NCBI RefSeq assembly: GCF_001748085.1
Contig: NZ_BBZK01000010.1
Location: forward strand, 186,001-250,000
Direction: 5' to 3'
From: Streptomyces sp. TP-A0874
GTDB taxonomy: Bacteria > Actinomycetota > Actinomycetes > Streptomycetales > Streptomycetaceae
DNA: 64,000 nucleotides
Shown: positions 8,170 to 16,517 of the stretch, one piece after another
Position numbering within the stretch: position 1 is the first letter of the stretch
Layout of the letters: the number at the start of each line of letters is the position of its first letter
Notes under the pieces: generated by a model
Told to the model about the DNA's origin: nothing
The model's database searches: none
What the model saw: the letters and a program-made list of their open reading frames with translations, nothing else
Position numbers and translations under genes: made by a program

Positions 8170-9123
8170 ATGCTCTCCGGGAACGGTCGGCACCGCCGCC
8201 CCCGTCAGGCTCCGGCTGTCTTCGTCACCGCAGGGGTGACCGGAGCGGGGATCGCTCTTCCGCTGCTGGGAGTGACCAGCGCTGACGCGGCGTCCAGCAC
8301 CACCTGGGACACGGTCGCCGAGTGCGAGAGCGGTGGGGTGTGGAGCGCCGACACGGGTAACGGCTACTACGGCGGGCTGCAGTTCCCGCAGAGCGTCTGG
8401 GAGAAGTACGGAGGCCTCGACTACGCTCCGCGCGCCGATCTCGCCAGCCGCGCCCAGCAGATCGTCATCGCCGAGAAGGTACTCGCCGCAGAGGGGCCGG
8501 ACGCCTGGCCGAGCTGTGCCGTGAACTCCGGGCTCGACCAGGACGGCATCGTGCCGGAGGTGGACCCCGGAAACCTCGCGGCGGGCCTGCCGGTCGGGTC
8601 CGGTTCCTCCGGGGAGGCCGCCGAGCCGTCCGAGGAGGCGGGTGAACCGGCCGGCGATGACGGCGAGGCCGGCTCCGGAAAGACGGCGTCGCCCGGCTCC
8701 ACCGGTGAAGGGACGCCCAGTGCCGAGCCGGGCACCGGTAAGCACCGCGGGCAGCCCGCCGACGAGGGTGACTCGGGCGACGCCGAGTCCCCCAGCTCCG
8801 GAAATCCGGACTCCGAAAGCCCGGATCCCGGGTCCCCGAGCCCCGAGGCTCCCGACGCCGGTGACCCGGACGCAGGCGCGGAGACCGGCGGGGCTGCGGA
8901 AACCGGTGGTGCGGGCGCTGGTGACGGCGGGTCGGCTGATGCGGCCCCGGACGAGCAGGACTACACCGTCCGGCCGGGTGACAGCCTGTCGGCGATCGCG
9001 GCCGAGCATGCGCTGCCCGGCGGCTGGTCGGAGCTGTACGAGGTGAACAGGTCCTTGGTCGGAGGCGATCCGGATCTGATCCTGCCGGGGCAGAACCTGG
9101 ACCTGGGCGAAGTCCTCCGCTGA
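8170..9123 (+). CDS. rpfC: Rpf-type transglycosylase with LysM domain, 317 aa
   Basis: Secreted resuscitation-promoting-factor-like muralytic enzyme. A twin-basic N-terminus and hydrophobic stretch form a signal peptide (cleavage near ADA-AS, about residue 41). The Rpf/transglycosylase domain (about 43-118) has TWDTVAECESGG with the catalytic Glu, then GNGYYGGLQF. A long linker rich in Pro, Ser, Asp and Gly spans about 145-258. A C-terminal LysM domain starts at DYTVRPGDSLSAIA and should bind peptidoglycan. Start ATG 8170 follows GAAAGG. It is a tandem paralogue of the next gene but lacks that gene's riboswitch. The symbol follows the remembered S. coelicolor naming (rpfC next to rpfA) and is tentative. 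Confidence 0.88.
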   Translation: MLSGNGRHRRPRQAPAVFVTAGVTGAGIALPLLGVTSADAASSTTWDTVAECESGGVWSADTGNGYYGGLQFPQSVWEKYGGLDYAPRADLASRAQQIVIAEKVLAAEGPDAWPSCAVNSGLDQDGIVPEVDPGNLAAGLPVGSGSSGEAAEPSEEAGEPAGDDGEAGSGKTASPGSTGEGTPSAEPGTGKHRGQPADEGDSGDAESPSSGNPDSESPDPGSPSPEAPDAGDPDAGAETGGAAETGGAGAGDGGSADAAPDEQDYTVRPGDSLSAIAAEHALPGGWSELYEVNRSLVGGDPDLILPGQNLDLGEVLR

Positions 9124-9602
9124 CCGCGAGGGTTCGCCCCGCACCCAGTCGGCCCGCCACTTCGAGCGCCCGCGACTCACCGCGTTCGGCCGGCTCTCGG
9201 CGCAGCTGCGAGACGGTGGAGCACCGTCGTACCGCCGGTGCTTCTCCGCCCGGGTCGAAGCCGATGTGGCGCCCCTCAGCGACCGACTCGCCGCCGCGCG
9301 CGGGTCGTCACCAGGAGGCCGGATCATCATGCCTGGCGGACCGTCACCGGTACCGCCGAGGCTGGTCGGTGCGGAGCTGAGCGGCTCGCCGCCCGGGGCC
9401 GGAACGGCGGTCCCACGCACGGCGCGCGATGAACCGTTCGGATGAACTGAGGTTTCTCGGCAGACCGGGCTGGTTTCCGCATCTACCTGCGAAGATGTGA
9501 TGAGACGTAAGATTTCACGCCAAGTGCGGGGGTATGTCGGTCGTTGGGGCTTCAATGCCGGTGTGCTTAACGTCTTTACCGCTCGCCCTTGCGGGCACCG
9601 CC
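9124..9602. other. Intergenic spacer upstream of the riboswitch
   Basis: About 480 bases between the two rpf genes. Local A+T is higher near 9490-9590, where the promoter of the riboswitch transcript must lie (around GTGTGCTTAACGTC), but no confident -35/-10 pair was found. No gene is supported. Confidence 0.45.
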
Positions 9603-9798
9603 GATCACACACGCCGAATCCTGCCGGTGATCGGAGGAACATCCGTCGCGTAAGCGCCGCAGGCAGGAGCGGGGGACCCAGGTAAGCCGCCGTACGGGCC
9701 GCCAGCAGGGACCGTTTCGGCTAGGGGTGAAGCCCAGTGCGTGAGCACTCGGCAGGGCGACTCACAGCCCGAACCCGACAGCTCACCTCGCAGGCGTC
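9603..9798 (+). ncRNA. c-di-AMP riboswitch (ydaO type) controlling rpfA
   Basis: The 5' leader has the conserved blocks of the ydaO/yuaA c-di-AMP aptamer in order: CGCCGAATCCTG (about 9613), GGCAGGAGCGGGGGACCCAG (about 9662), CTAGGGGTGAAGCC (about 9721), GGGCGACTC, then CCCGAACCCGACAGCTCACC (about 9770) and CGCAGGCG. It ends about 15 bases before the ATG. In Streptomyces this switch is known to shut off rpfA when c-di-AMP is high. The upstream rpf paralogue has no such leader. The limits given are approximate. Confidence 0.93.
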
Positions 9799-9813
9799 GG
9801 TGAGGAGACCACC

Positions 9814-10461
9814 ATGCTGCTATCCGGTACGGGCAAGCACCGCCGCCCTCCCAAACCCTCTCGTTTCGCCGCGCGTGCCGGTGTCACCGGCAGCGTGGTG
9901 GCCATTCCGCTGATCGGCGCCGGTTCGTCGGCATCGGCGGCCTCCGTGGACACCTGGGACGCCGTCGCCCAGTGCGAGTCCAGTGGGAACTGGAAGATCA
10001 ACACGGGGAACGGCTACTACGGCGGCCTCCAGTTCGCCCAGTCCAGCTGGGTCGCGGCCGGCGGCACCCGCTACGCGCCGCGCGCCGACCTCGCCACCAA
10101 GGACCAGCAGATCTCCGTCGCCGAGCGGCTGCTGGAGATGCAGGGCCCCGGCGCCTGGAGCTGTGCCCAGGCCGGTGGCCTGAGCGCGGACGGTCCGGAG
10201 CCGCGGATCGACCCCGAGGGCGACGGCTCCCCGAACGTCAGCCCCGACCCCTGGGAGCACCTGTCCCAGGGCGGCTCGGAGCAGCCGCAGGACGCCGACC
10301 ACACGGCGACCCACCACACGGTCAGGACCGGCGACACGCTCTCCGAGATCGCGGAGGCGTACGGGGTCGAGGGCGGCTGGCAGCAGCTCTACCGGCTCAA
10401 CAAGGAGCTCCTGGACGACGCCAACATGATCTTCCCGGGACAGCAGCTGCGGCTGGGTTAG
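9814..10461 (+). CDS. rpfA: Resuscitation-promoting factor RpfA, 215 aa
   Basis: Secreted peptidoglycan lytic transglycosylase that promotes spore germination and exit from dormancy. The signal peptide ends near ASA-AS (about residue 43). The Rpf domain follows: TWDAVAQCESSGNW (catalytic Glu), then NGYYGGLQFAQSSW. A short linker leads to a C-terminal LysM domain (HTVRTGDTLSEIAEAYG). It is about 100 residues shorter than its tandem neighbour, mostly in the linker. The start ATG follows GAGGAG at seven bases. Expression is predicted to be governed by the c-di-AMP riboswitch in its leader. Confidence 0.93.
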   Translation: MLLSGTGKHRRPPKPSRFAARAGVTGSVVAIPLIGAGSSASAASVDTWDAVAQCESSGNWKINTGNGYYGGLQFAQSSWVAAGGTRYAPRADLATKDQQISVAERLLEMQGPGAWSCAQAGGLSADGPEPRIDPEGDGSPNVSPDPWEHLSQGGSEQPQDADHTATHHTVRTGDTLSEIAEAYGVEGGWQQLYRLNKELLDDANMIFPGQQLRLG

Positions 10462-10465
10462 GACA

Positions 10466-10498
10466 GGGCCGGGCCGGCCCGCCCTCCGAGCCCGGCCC
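10466..10498 (+). terminator. Terminator after rpfA
   Basis: GGGCCGGGC (10466-10474) pairs with GCCCGGCCC (10490-10498), starting five bases after the stop codon. A second weaker stem (CTCCGTCGGC / GCCGACGGAG) follows at 10528-10561. Confidence 0.6.
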
Positions 10499-10873
10499 GC
10501 AGTGCGGAGCGAACGGCACCGCTGCGCCTCCGTCGGCCCCCCGAAGCGGGAGCCGACGGAGCGGAGAGTGCCGGCTCACGGGCGGACGCCGAGGTGACCG
10601 GCGCGCGGGGAAGGGACAGCTCCGCCACCACGCGCCGTTCCGGCGGCCGCTCCGGGGCCACCATCCTGGGCTGAGGGACGTGATCCCCGGTGGGCCACGG
10701 CGCCTCGCCGGATCGCCGGGGGTTTCCGGGACAGCCTTCGGAGGCGTCCTTTCGCTCCCAGCGTCCAGCCGGTCGGCAGGGCGAACCGGCCGGGCGGATA
10801 GGCTCATCCCGCACAGTCCCCGCAGAGCCACCGGATTCTGCGGTCCAGCGTCACATCCCAGAAGGAGATGCTC
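10499..10873. other. Spacer with the eno promoter
   Basis: About 375 bases with no supported gene. It includes the second stem-loop of the rpfA terminator region and, near its end, a TAGGCT -10 element listed separately. Confidence 0.5.
10799..10804 (+). promoter_or_regulatory. Candidate -10 element of eno
   Basis: TAGGCT is a typical Streptomyces vegetative -10. It would give a leader of about 60 bases before the eno start. The -35 region is GC-rich and not recognisable. Confidence 0.45.
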
Positions 10874-12154
10874 GTGCCGTCCATCGACGTCGTCGTAGCC
10901 CGGGAAATCCTCGACTCCCGAGGCAATCCCACGGTCGAGGTCGAGGTCGGCCTCGACGATGGCAGCACCGGCCGCGCCGCCGTGCCGTCCGGCGCCTCCA
11001 CCGGGGCGTTCGAGGCCCTGGAGCTCCGGGACGGGGACAAGGGCCGCTACGGCGGCAAGGGTGTGGAGAAGGCCGTGCTCGCAGTGATCGAGCAGATCGG
11101 CCCGGAGCTGGTCGGCTACGACGCCACCGAGCAGCGGCTGATCGACCAGGCGATGTTCGATCTCGACGCCACCCCGGACAAGTCCTCGCTCGGCGCCAAC
11201 GCCATCCTCGGCGTCTCGCTGGCCGTCGCGCACGCCGCCTCGGAGGCCTCGGACCTGCCGCTCTTCCGCTACCTGGGCGGCCCCAACGCCCACCAGCTGC
11301 CGGTGCCGATGATGAACATCCTGAACGGCGGATCGCACGCCGACTCCAACGTGGACATCCAGGAGTTCATGATCGCCCCGATCGGCGCCGAGTCCTTCTC
11401 CGAGGCCCTGCGCTGGGGCGCGGAGGCCTACCACACCCTCAAGGGCGTGCTGAAGGAGCGCGGGCTGTCCACCGGGCTGGGCGACGAGGGCGGCTTCGCG
11501 CCGAACCTCAACTCCAACCGGGAGGCGCTGGACCTGATCGTCGAGGCGATCCAGAAGGCCGGCTACGTGCCCGGTCAGGACATCGCCCTCGCGCTCGACG
11601 TCGCCGCCACCGAGTTCTACAAGGACGGCGGCTACCTCTTCGAAGGCAAGCAGTTCACCGCCGAGGAGATGACCTCCTACTACGCCGAGCTGGTCGACGC
11701 CTACCCGCTGGTCTCCATCGAGGACCCGCTGAACGAGGAGGACTGGGACGGCTGGTGGGAACTCACCCAGCGGCTCGGCGAGCGGATCCAGATCGTCGGC
11801 GACGACCTCTTCGTCACCAACCCGGAGCGGCTCGCCCGCGGCATCGACAGCGACACCGCCAACGCCCTGCTCGTCAAGGTCAACCAGATCGGCTCGCTCA
11901 CCGAGACCCTCGACGCCGTCGAGCTGGCCCAGCGCAACGGCTTCAAGTGCATGATGTCCCACCGCTCCGGCGAGACCGAGGACGTCACCATCGCCGACCT
12001 GGCCGTCGCCACCAACTGCGGTCAGATCAAGAGCGGTGCGCCGGCGCGCTCCGAGCGGGTCGCCAAGTACAACCAGCTGCTGCGGATCGAGGAGATCCTC
12101 GACGACGCCGCGGTGTACGCGGGCCGTTCCGCGTTCCCGCGCTTCGGCAAGTAG
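10874..12154 (+). CDS. eno: Enolase (phosphopyruvate hydratase), 426 aa
   Basis: Converts 2-phosphoglycerate to phosphoenolpyruvate in glycolysis and the reverse in gluconeogenesis; also an RNA-degradosome partner in other bacteria. The sequence is typical from end to end: AREILDSRGNPTVEVEV, loop PSGASTGAFEALELRDGD, catalytic GDEGGFAPN, Mg-binding Asp/Glu in ALDVAATEFY, SIEDPLNEEDW and GDDLFVTN, and the catalytic Lys in LLVKVNQIG plus SHRSGETED. GTG at 10874 is chosen over ATG 10868 because AAGGAG sits six bases upstream of the GTG and abuts the ATG. The next gene, divIC, begins about 100 bases on. Confidence 0.98.
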   Translation: MPSIDVVVAREILDSRGNPTVEVEVGLDDGSTGRAAVPSGASTGAFEALELRDGDKGRYGGKGVEKAVLAVIEQIGPELVGYDATEQRLIDQAMFDLDATPDKSSLGANAILGVSLAVAHAASEASDLPLFRYLGGPNAHQLPVPMMNILNGGSHADSNVDIQEFMIAPIGAESFSEALRWGAEAYHTLKGVLKERGLSTGLGDEGGFAPNLNSNREALDLIVEAIQKAGYVPGQDIALALDVAATEFYKDGGYLFEGKQFTAEEMTSYYAELVDAYPLVSIEDPLNEEDWDGWWELTQRLGERIQIVGDDLFVTNPERLARGIDSDTANALLVKVNQIGSLTETLDAVELAQRNGFKCMMSHRSGETEDVTIADLAVATNCGQIKSGAPARSERVAKYNQLLRIEEILDDAAVYAGRSAFPRFGK

Positions 12155-12251
12155 CCGCCCGGCCACCTCTCGCGCCCCGTCTGGTGCCCGTCCCCGGCTG
12201 CGGTCCCGTACCGTTGCCGGGGACTACTGGCGCAGTGACGAGGGAGGCGGC

Positions 12252-12710
12252 GTGGCCGGTGAGCGCGGCGGAAGCGCCCTCCGGGGCGGTTCGGGCTTCT
12301 CCACCGCCACCCGGCTCAGGGCCTTCGGTGAGGAGGCCGCCGCGCGCGTCTACCGGGCCAGCACCCGGCGGCGGACCCCGCGTCGCGGCCGGCTCACCGG
12401 AAGGGCCGCGCTCCTCGCCCTCGTCGTGTGCTCGCTCGTGGTGGCCCTCGCCTATCCGATGCGGCAGTGGATCTCCCAACGCGCGGAGATCGCCAGGCTG
12501 GAACGGCAGGCCGAGGAGACGGGCAAGGCGGTCGAGAAGCTGAGGGACGAGAAGCTCCGCTGGCAGGACCCGGCCTACGTCGAACGCCAGGCCCGCGAGC
12601 ACCTGCACTACGTGCGTCCCGGGGAGATCGGCTACACCCTGCTCAGCCCCGACCGCGAGGACGGCACCCAGCCCGGCCCCGACCCGGCGCGCCCGAACCG
12701 AAACGACTGA
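12252..12710 (+). CDS. divIC: FtsB/DivIC family septum formation protein, 152 aa
   Basis: Bitopic division protein that pairs with FtsL in the septal complex. There is a basic cytoplasmic N-terminus, one membrane helix (AALLALVVCSLVVALAY, about residues 57-73), then a coiled coil (ISQRAEIARLERQAEETGKAVEKL). The family motif DPAYVERQAREHLHYVRPGE follows. GTG 12252 is chosen for GGGAGG four bases before it; an in-frame extension would run back into eno. It precedes the DUF501 gene by 14 bases, so divIC-DUF501-ppx is likely one operon. Presence beside eno is the usual actinobacterial arrangement. Confidence 0.92.
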   Translation: MAGERGGSALRGGSGFSTATRLRAFGEEAAARVYRASTRRRTPRRGRLTGRAALLALVVCSLVVALAYPMRQWISQRAEIARLERQAEETGKAVEKLRDEKLRWQDPAYVERQAREHLHYVRPGEIGYTLLSPDREDGTQPGPDPARPNRND

Positions 12711-12724
12711 AGAGACCCGTAGGC

Positions 12725-13312
12725 ATGGACACCCCTCCTCCGAAGACCGCACACACCGCGCCCTCCCCCTGCGACACCGCGGCGGTGCGGGAGCAGCTCG
12801 GCCGCACCCCCAGGGGGCTGCGGGCCGTCGCCCACCGCTGCCCCTGCGGGCAGCCGGACGTCGTCGAAACCGCTCCGCGGTTGGAGGACGGCACTCCCTT
12901 CCCGACGCTCTACTACCTGACCTGCCCGCGTGCGGCCTCGGCGATCGGCACGCTGGAGGCCGACGGGGTGATGAAGGAGATGACCGCCCGGCTCGCGGAG
13001 GATCCCGCTCTGGCGGCCGCGTACCGCGCCGCCCACGAGGACTACATCAAGCGGCGGGACGCGGTGGAGGTGCTCCAGGGCTTCCCCAGCGCCGGCGGGA
13101 TGCCCGACCGGGTGAAGTGCCTGCACGTCCTGGTGGGGCATTCGCTGGCCGCCGGGCCGGGAGTCAACCCGCTGGGCGACGAGGCCGTCGCGATGCTCCC
13201 GCAGTGGTGGCGGAAGGGGCCCTGCGTCGCGCCGTGCGACCACCCCGGCGCCGACCACGGGCAGCCCGGGAACGGCCGGGCGGCCGCCGGTGCGGACGAG
13301 GGCGCCGAATGA
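12725..13312 (+). CDS. DUF501 domain protein, 195 aa
   Basis: Conserved actinobacterial protein of unknown function, found between divIC and a Ppx/GppA gene. The DUF501 core has RGLRAVAHRCPCGQPDVVET, FPTLYYLTCPRA, a tract EDYIKRRD, and GMPDRVKCLHVLVGHSLAAG with GVNPLGDEAVA. Several cysteines and histidines (CPCG, KCLH, GHSL) could bind metal. The start is ATG, shortly after the divIC stop; its stop overlaps the next ATG (ATGA). Confidence 0.9.
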   Translation: MDTPPPKTAHTAPSPCDTAAVREQLGRTPRGLRAVAHRCPCGQPDVVETAPRLEDGTPFPTLYYLTCPRAASAIGTLEADGVMKEMTARLAEDPALAAAYRAAHEDYIKRRDAVEVLQGFPSAGGMPDRVKCLHVLVGHSLAAGPGVNPLGDEAVAMLPQWWRKGPCVAPCDHPGADHGQPGNGRAAAGADEGAE

Positions 13313-14262
13313 CCCGGGTGGCGGCCGTCGACTGCGGCACCAACTCCATCCGGCTGCTGGTCGCCGATGTCGACCCGGGTGACGGCCGGCTGACCGAACT
13401 GGACCGGAGGATGACCATCGTCCGGCTCGGGCAGGGGGTGGACCGCACCGGCAGGCTCGCCCCCGAGGCGCTGGAACGCACCTTCGCGGCCTGCCGGGAT
13501 TACGCCCGGATCATCGGTGAACTCGGCGCTGAGCGCGTCCGCTTCGTCGCCACCTCGGCCTCCCGGGACGCCGAGAACCGCGATGACTTCGTGCGCGGTG
13601 TCGTGGACATCCTCGGGGTCGAGCCGGAGGTGATCAGCGGGGACGAGGAGGCCCAGCTCTCCTTCACCGGAGCCACCGCGGAGCTCGCCGGCAGCGGTCT
13701 GGAGCGGCCGTACCTCGTGGTCGACATCGGCGGCGGCTCCACCGAGTTCGTGCTGGGCGACGAGCGGGTGCGGGCGGCACGCTCCACCAACGTGGGCTGC
13801 GTCCGGCTGACCGAGCGTCACCTCCTCCGCGACGGCCGGGTGGTGGCGGACCCGACCACGGCCGCGCAGATCGCCGCGATAAGGGCGGACGCGGACGCCG
13901 CCCTTGACCTCGCCCAGGAGACCGTCCCACTCGGAGAGTCCCGCACCCTCGTCGGACTGGCCGGCTCGGTCACCACCGTCGCCGCCATGGCCCTCGGGCT
14001 CGACTCCTACCGGCCGGAGCGGATCCACCATGCGCGGATCAGCCTCCAGCAGGTGCGCGAGGTCACCGAGGGACTGCTGCGCTCCACCCACGCCCAGCGG
14101 GCGGAGATCCCGGTGATGCACCCGGGTCGGGTCGATGTGATCGGCGCCGGGGCCCTGGTGCTGCTGGCCGTGATGGAACGGTCCGGCGCCCGCGAGGTGG
14201 TCGCCAGCGAACACGACATCCTCGACGGCATTGCTCATCACGCGGCGAGCGAGGTGCGTTGA
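13309..14262 (+). CDS. ppx: Ppx/GppA family exopolyphosphatase, 317 aa
   Basis: Degrades polyphosphate and/or pppGpp. The actin-like ATPase fold is seen in AAVDCGTNSIRLLV (phosphate 1), VATSASRDAENR, EVISGDEEAQLSFTG, and VVDIGGGSTEFVLG (phosphate 2), with VGLAGSVTTVAAMALG towards the end. At 317 residues it is the short actinobacterial form, without the C-terminal HD extension of E. coli Ppx, so activity on polyphosphate versus pppGpp cannot be told. It overlaps DUF501 by 4 bases and ends the divIC operon. Confidence 0.92.
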   Translation: MTRVAAVDCGTNSIRLLVADVDPGDGRLTELDRRMTIVRLGQGVDRTGRLAPEALERTFAACRDYARIIGELGAERVRFVATSASRDAENRDDFVRGVVDILGVEPEVISGDEEAQLSFTGATAELAGSGLERPYLVVDIGGGSTEFVLGDERVRAARSTNVGCVRLTERHLLRDGRVVADPTTAAQIAAIRADADAALDLAQETVPLGESRTLVGLAGSVTTVAAMALGLDSYRPERIHHARISLQQVREVTEGLLRSTHAQRAEIPVMHPGRVDVIGAGALVLLAVMERSGAREVVASEHDILDGIAHHAASEVR

Positions 14263-14299
14263 GGAGCGGTGGCAGGCGGCGGGGGTGCCGGGCGGGGCG

Positions 14300-14425
14300 T
14301 CACAGGTCGCGGTAGACGTCCCGCTGGTCGCCCACTTTGACGACGAGGACGAGGAGTTGTCCGTTGTCGATCTGGTAGGCGACCCGGTAGCTCCCGACCC
14401 GGAGCCCGTAGAGGCCCGACGGGCC
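14300..14425 (-). pseudogene. C-terminal remnant of a RelE/ParE-type toxin
   Basis: Read on the minus strand, about 40 codons before the stop at 14300 encode GLYGLRVGSYRVAYQIDNG and then LLVLVVKVGDQRDVYRDL. This is the C-terminal half of a RelE-family ribonuclease toxin, including the conserved LRVG-YRV-Y strand and the terminal Arg/Tyr pattern. Upstream in the same frame the translation is Pro/Arg-rich and unlike RelE, and no start or antitoxin gene is visible. An adjacent frame carries RPRPPGTGEHVRTWAG, which may be the frameshifted middle part. The fragment is too short for activity. Confidence 0.7.
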
Positions 14426-14552
14426 GGTGACCTCGCCACCGCCCGGGGCTCGGTGGTGGGGCCGGCCCAGGTGCGGACGTGCTCTCCGGTGCCCGGGGGA
14501 CGCGGTCTCGCGAGGGGTTCCGGCGGGCGGGGCCGGGTGAGGAAAAAAGCTT

Positions 14553-14568
14553 TGTGAATCTCTTCACA
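14553..14568. promoter_or_regulatory. Rex-type redox operator upstream of ndh
   Basis: TGTGAATCTCTTCACA is a perfect TGTGAA-N4-TTCACA palindrome, the core of the Rex operator (known form TGTGAACNNNTTCACA) that senses NADH/NAD+. Rex represses respiratory genes, including ndh, in actinobacteria and Firmicutes. The site lies about 325 bases upstream of the ndh start, so it would act on a distal promoter. Confidence 0.65.
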
Positions 14569-14894
14569 TGAAAACCGGCCCGACTGGAGGCATCTCTTGG
14601 CCGGGCGGGGGCGGAACGGCCTCGATCGGCCCCTTCGGAGGTGCTTCCAGAGTCGGTCCGCGGACGGGCGGCGGAGCCCGCGGAATGCCGGCCGGGCTGG
14701 AGGATGGGGAGACAAGTGCAGGCCAGAGCGGGTGTCAACGTCCGCCCGGCGGTGTTGGCTCCCCTTCGGTGCCGGGAGAGGGCTGCGGGCGGACCGTGCC
14801 GCGTGAAAGAAACCGCGCACTATAGCAGATCTGCGAGGCGGTCTTGTGAAGGGCTGCACGAGCACCCCCCATCCGAGTGCTGGATACTCGAATC

Positions 14895-16292
14895 ATGAGC
14901 ACCACGGAGCGTCCTCGGATCCTCGTAGTAGGCGGCGGGTACGTCGGCCTGTATGCGGCGCGTCGCATACTGCAGAAGATGCGGTACGGCGAGGCGACCG
15001 TCACGGTCGTCGACCCGCGCTCGTACATGACGTACCAGCCCTTCCTTCCCGAAGCTGCCGCGGGCAGCATCTCCCCCCGCCACGTCGTCGTCCCGCTGCG
15101 CCGGGTGCTGCCGAAGGCCGAGGTGCTCACCGGCCGGGTCACCGCGATCGACCAGGACAGCCGGGTGGCCACGGTCACTCCGCTGGTGGGCGCGGCCTAC
15201 GAGATCCCGTTCGACTACCTGGTGGTCGCGATGGGAGCGGTGTCCCGCACCTTCCCCATCCCGGGCCTGGCCGAGAACGGCATCGGAATGAAGGGCGTCG
15301 AGGAGGCCATCGGTCTCCGGAACCACGTGCTCGAGCAGCTCGACAAGGCTGACTCGACCATGGATGAGGAGATCCGCCGCAAGGCCCTGACCTTCGTCTT
15401 CGTCGGCGGTGGCTTCGCCGGTGCGGAGACCATCGGCGAGGTCGAGGACATGGCCCGGGACGCCGCCAAGTACTACCCGAGCGTCAGGCGCGAGGACATG
15501 CGGTTCGTCCTCGTCGACGCAGCGGACCGGATCCTCCCCGAGGTCGGACCCGAACTGGGCGCCTGGGGGCTCGAACACCTGAAGAAGCGCGGCGTCGAGG
15601 TCTACCTCAGCACCTCGATGGAGTCCTGCGTCGACGGCCACGTGGTGCTGAAGAACGGCCTCGAGGTGGACGCCAACACCATCGTCTGGACGGCCGGCGT
15701 CAAGCCGAACCCGGCGCTCGCCCGCTTCGGACTGCCGCTCGGCCCCAAGGGCCACATCGACACCACCGAGACGCTCCAGGTGCGCGGCAGCGACCACGTC
15801 TGGGCCGCCGGCGACAACGCCCAGGTACCCGACCTCGCCAGTGGTGAGGGCGCATGGTGCCCGCCGAACGCCCAGCACGCGCTGCGGCAGGCGAAGGTCC
15901 TCGGAGACAACGTGATCTCCGCCCTGCGCGGCTTCCCGCAGCGGACTTACCGGCACGCCAACAAGGGCGCCGTCGCGGGACTCGGCCTGCACAAGGGCGT
16001 CGCCATGATCGTGGTCGGCAAGGCCAAGATCAGGATCAGGGGGCGGCTCGCCTGGTACTTCCACCGTGGGTACCACGGCATGGCGGTGCCGACCTGGAAC
16101 CGGAAGATCCGCGTTCTGGCGGACTGGACCCTCGCCACCTTCCTCAAGCGCGAGGTGGTCTCCCTCGGTGCGATGGAGAACCCCCGCGAGGAGTTCTACG
16201 AGGCCGCCCGCCCGGTGGCCGCGGCCGGTGCCACCGCTGTGCCCGTCGGCGCAGGCAACGCCTCCCAGCAGAGGGAGAGGGCCGGGGCCTGA
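14895..16292 (+). CDS. ndh: Type II NADH dehydrogenase (NDH-2), 465 aa
   Basis: Membrane-bound flavoenzyme that passes electrons from NADH to menaquinone without pumping protons. The FAD-binding Rossmann motif is ILVVGGGYVGLYAAR near the N-terminus, YMTYQPFLPEAAAG marks the NDH-2 family, and the NADH fold is FVFVGGGFAGAETIGEVEDM. The second FAD contact is WAAGDNAQVPD, and AWCPPNAQHALRQA is the quinone-site region. A basic, aromatic C-terminal stretch (RGRLAWYFHRGYHG) likely attaches to the membrane. ATG 14895 begins directly at the fold; no Shine-Dalgarno is seen. A Rex-type operator far upstream suggests control by NADH/NAD+ ratio. Confidence 0.93.
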   Translation: MSTTERPRILVVGGGYVGLYAARRILQKMRYGEATVTVVDPRSYMTYQPFLPEAAAGSISPRHVVVPLRRVLPKAEVLTGRVTAIDQDSRVATVTPLVGAAYEIPFDYLVVAMGAVSRTFPIPGLAENGIGMKGVEEAIGLRNHVLEQLDKADSTMDEEIRRKALTFVFVGGGFAGAETIGEVEDMARDAAKYYPSVRREDMRFVLVDAADRILPEVGPELGAWGLEHLKKRGVEVYLSTSMESCVDGHVVLKNGLEVDANTIVWTAGVKPNPALARFGLPLGPKGHIDTTETLQVRGSDHVWAAGDNAQVPDLASGEGAWCPPNAQHALRQAKVLGDNVISALRGFPQRTYRHANKGAVAGLGLHKGVAMIVVGKAKIRIRGRLAWYFHRGYHGMAVPTWNRKIRVLADWTLATFLKREVVSLGAMENPREEFYEAARPVAAAGATAVPVGAGNASQQRERAGA

Positions 16293-16310
16293 CCTCGACC
16301 GGCAGCAGAG

Positions 16311-16354
16311 CCCGAGGGGGCGCCCGCCAACCGTGGTGCGGGCGCCCCCTCGGG
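16311..16354 (+). terminator. Strong terminator after ndh
   Basis: A perfect 17-bp stem, CCCGAGGGGGCGCCCGC with its complement, closes a 10-base loop and is followed by CGCTTTCCC. It starts about 18 bases after the ndh stop. Confidence 0.9.
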
Positions 16355-16517
16355 CGCTTTCCCGGCCTGGTGCCGTGAGCCCGGGCTTCGCGGATTATGC
16401 GCCTTTTGCTCTTCCCTTACGAGTGAAGAGGAGTGTTTTGCTCCGCTGATCGGTATCCCTCTGGGGATGGCACTCAACCGTCGCGCCGTCGCAACTGCCA
16501 CCACGGAGGTGTACGAC

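Larger units (their letters stand above)
14263..14894. other. Spacer between ppx and ndh
   Basis: 632 bases without an intact gene. It holds a decayed RelE-type toxin fragment (minus strand, 14300-14425) and a Rex-type operator (14553-14568). The part just before ndh contains a degenerate half-matching site, TGTGAAGGGCTGCACG, at about 14849. No other gene is supported. Confidence 0.6.

Noticed and set aside
13042..14865. 607-codon minus-strand frame over ppx
   Set aside because: Antisense shadow of DUF501 and ppx; only the separate RelE fragment frame nearby has a recognisable protein.
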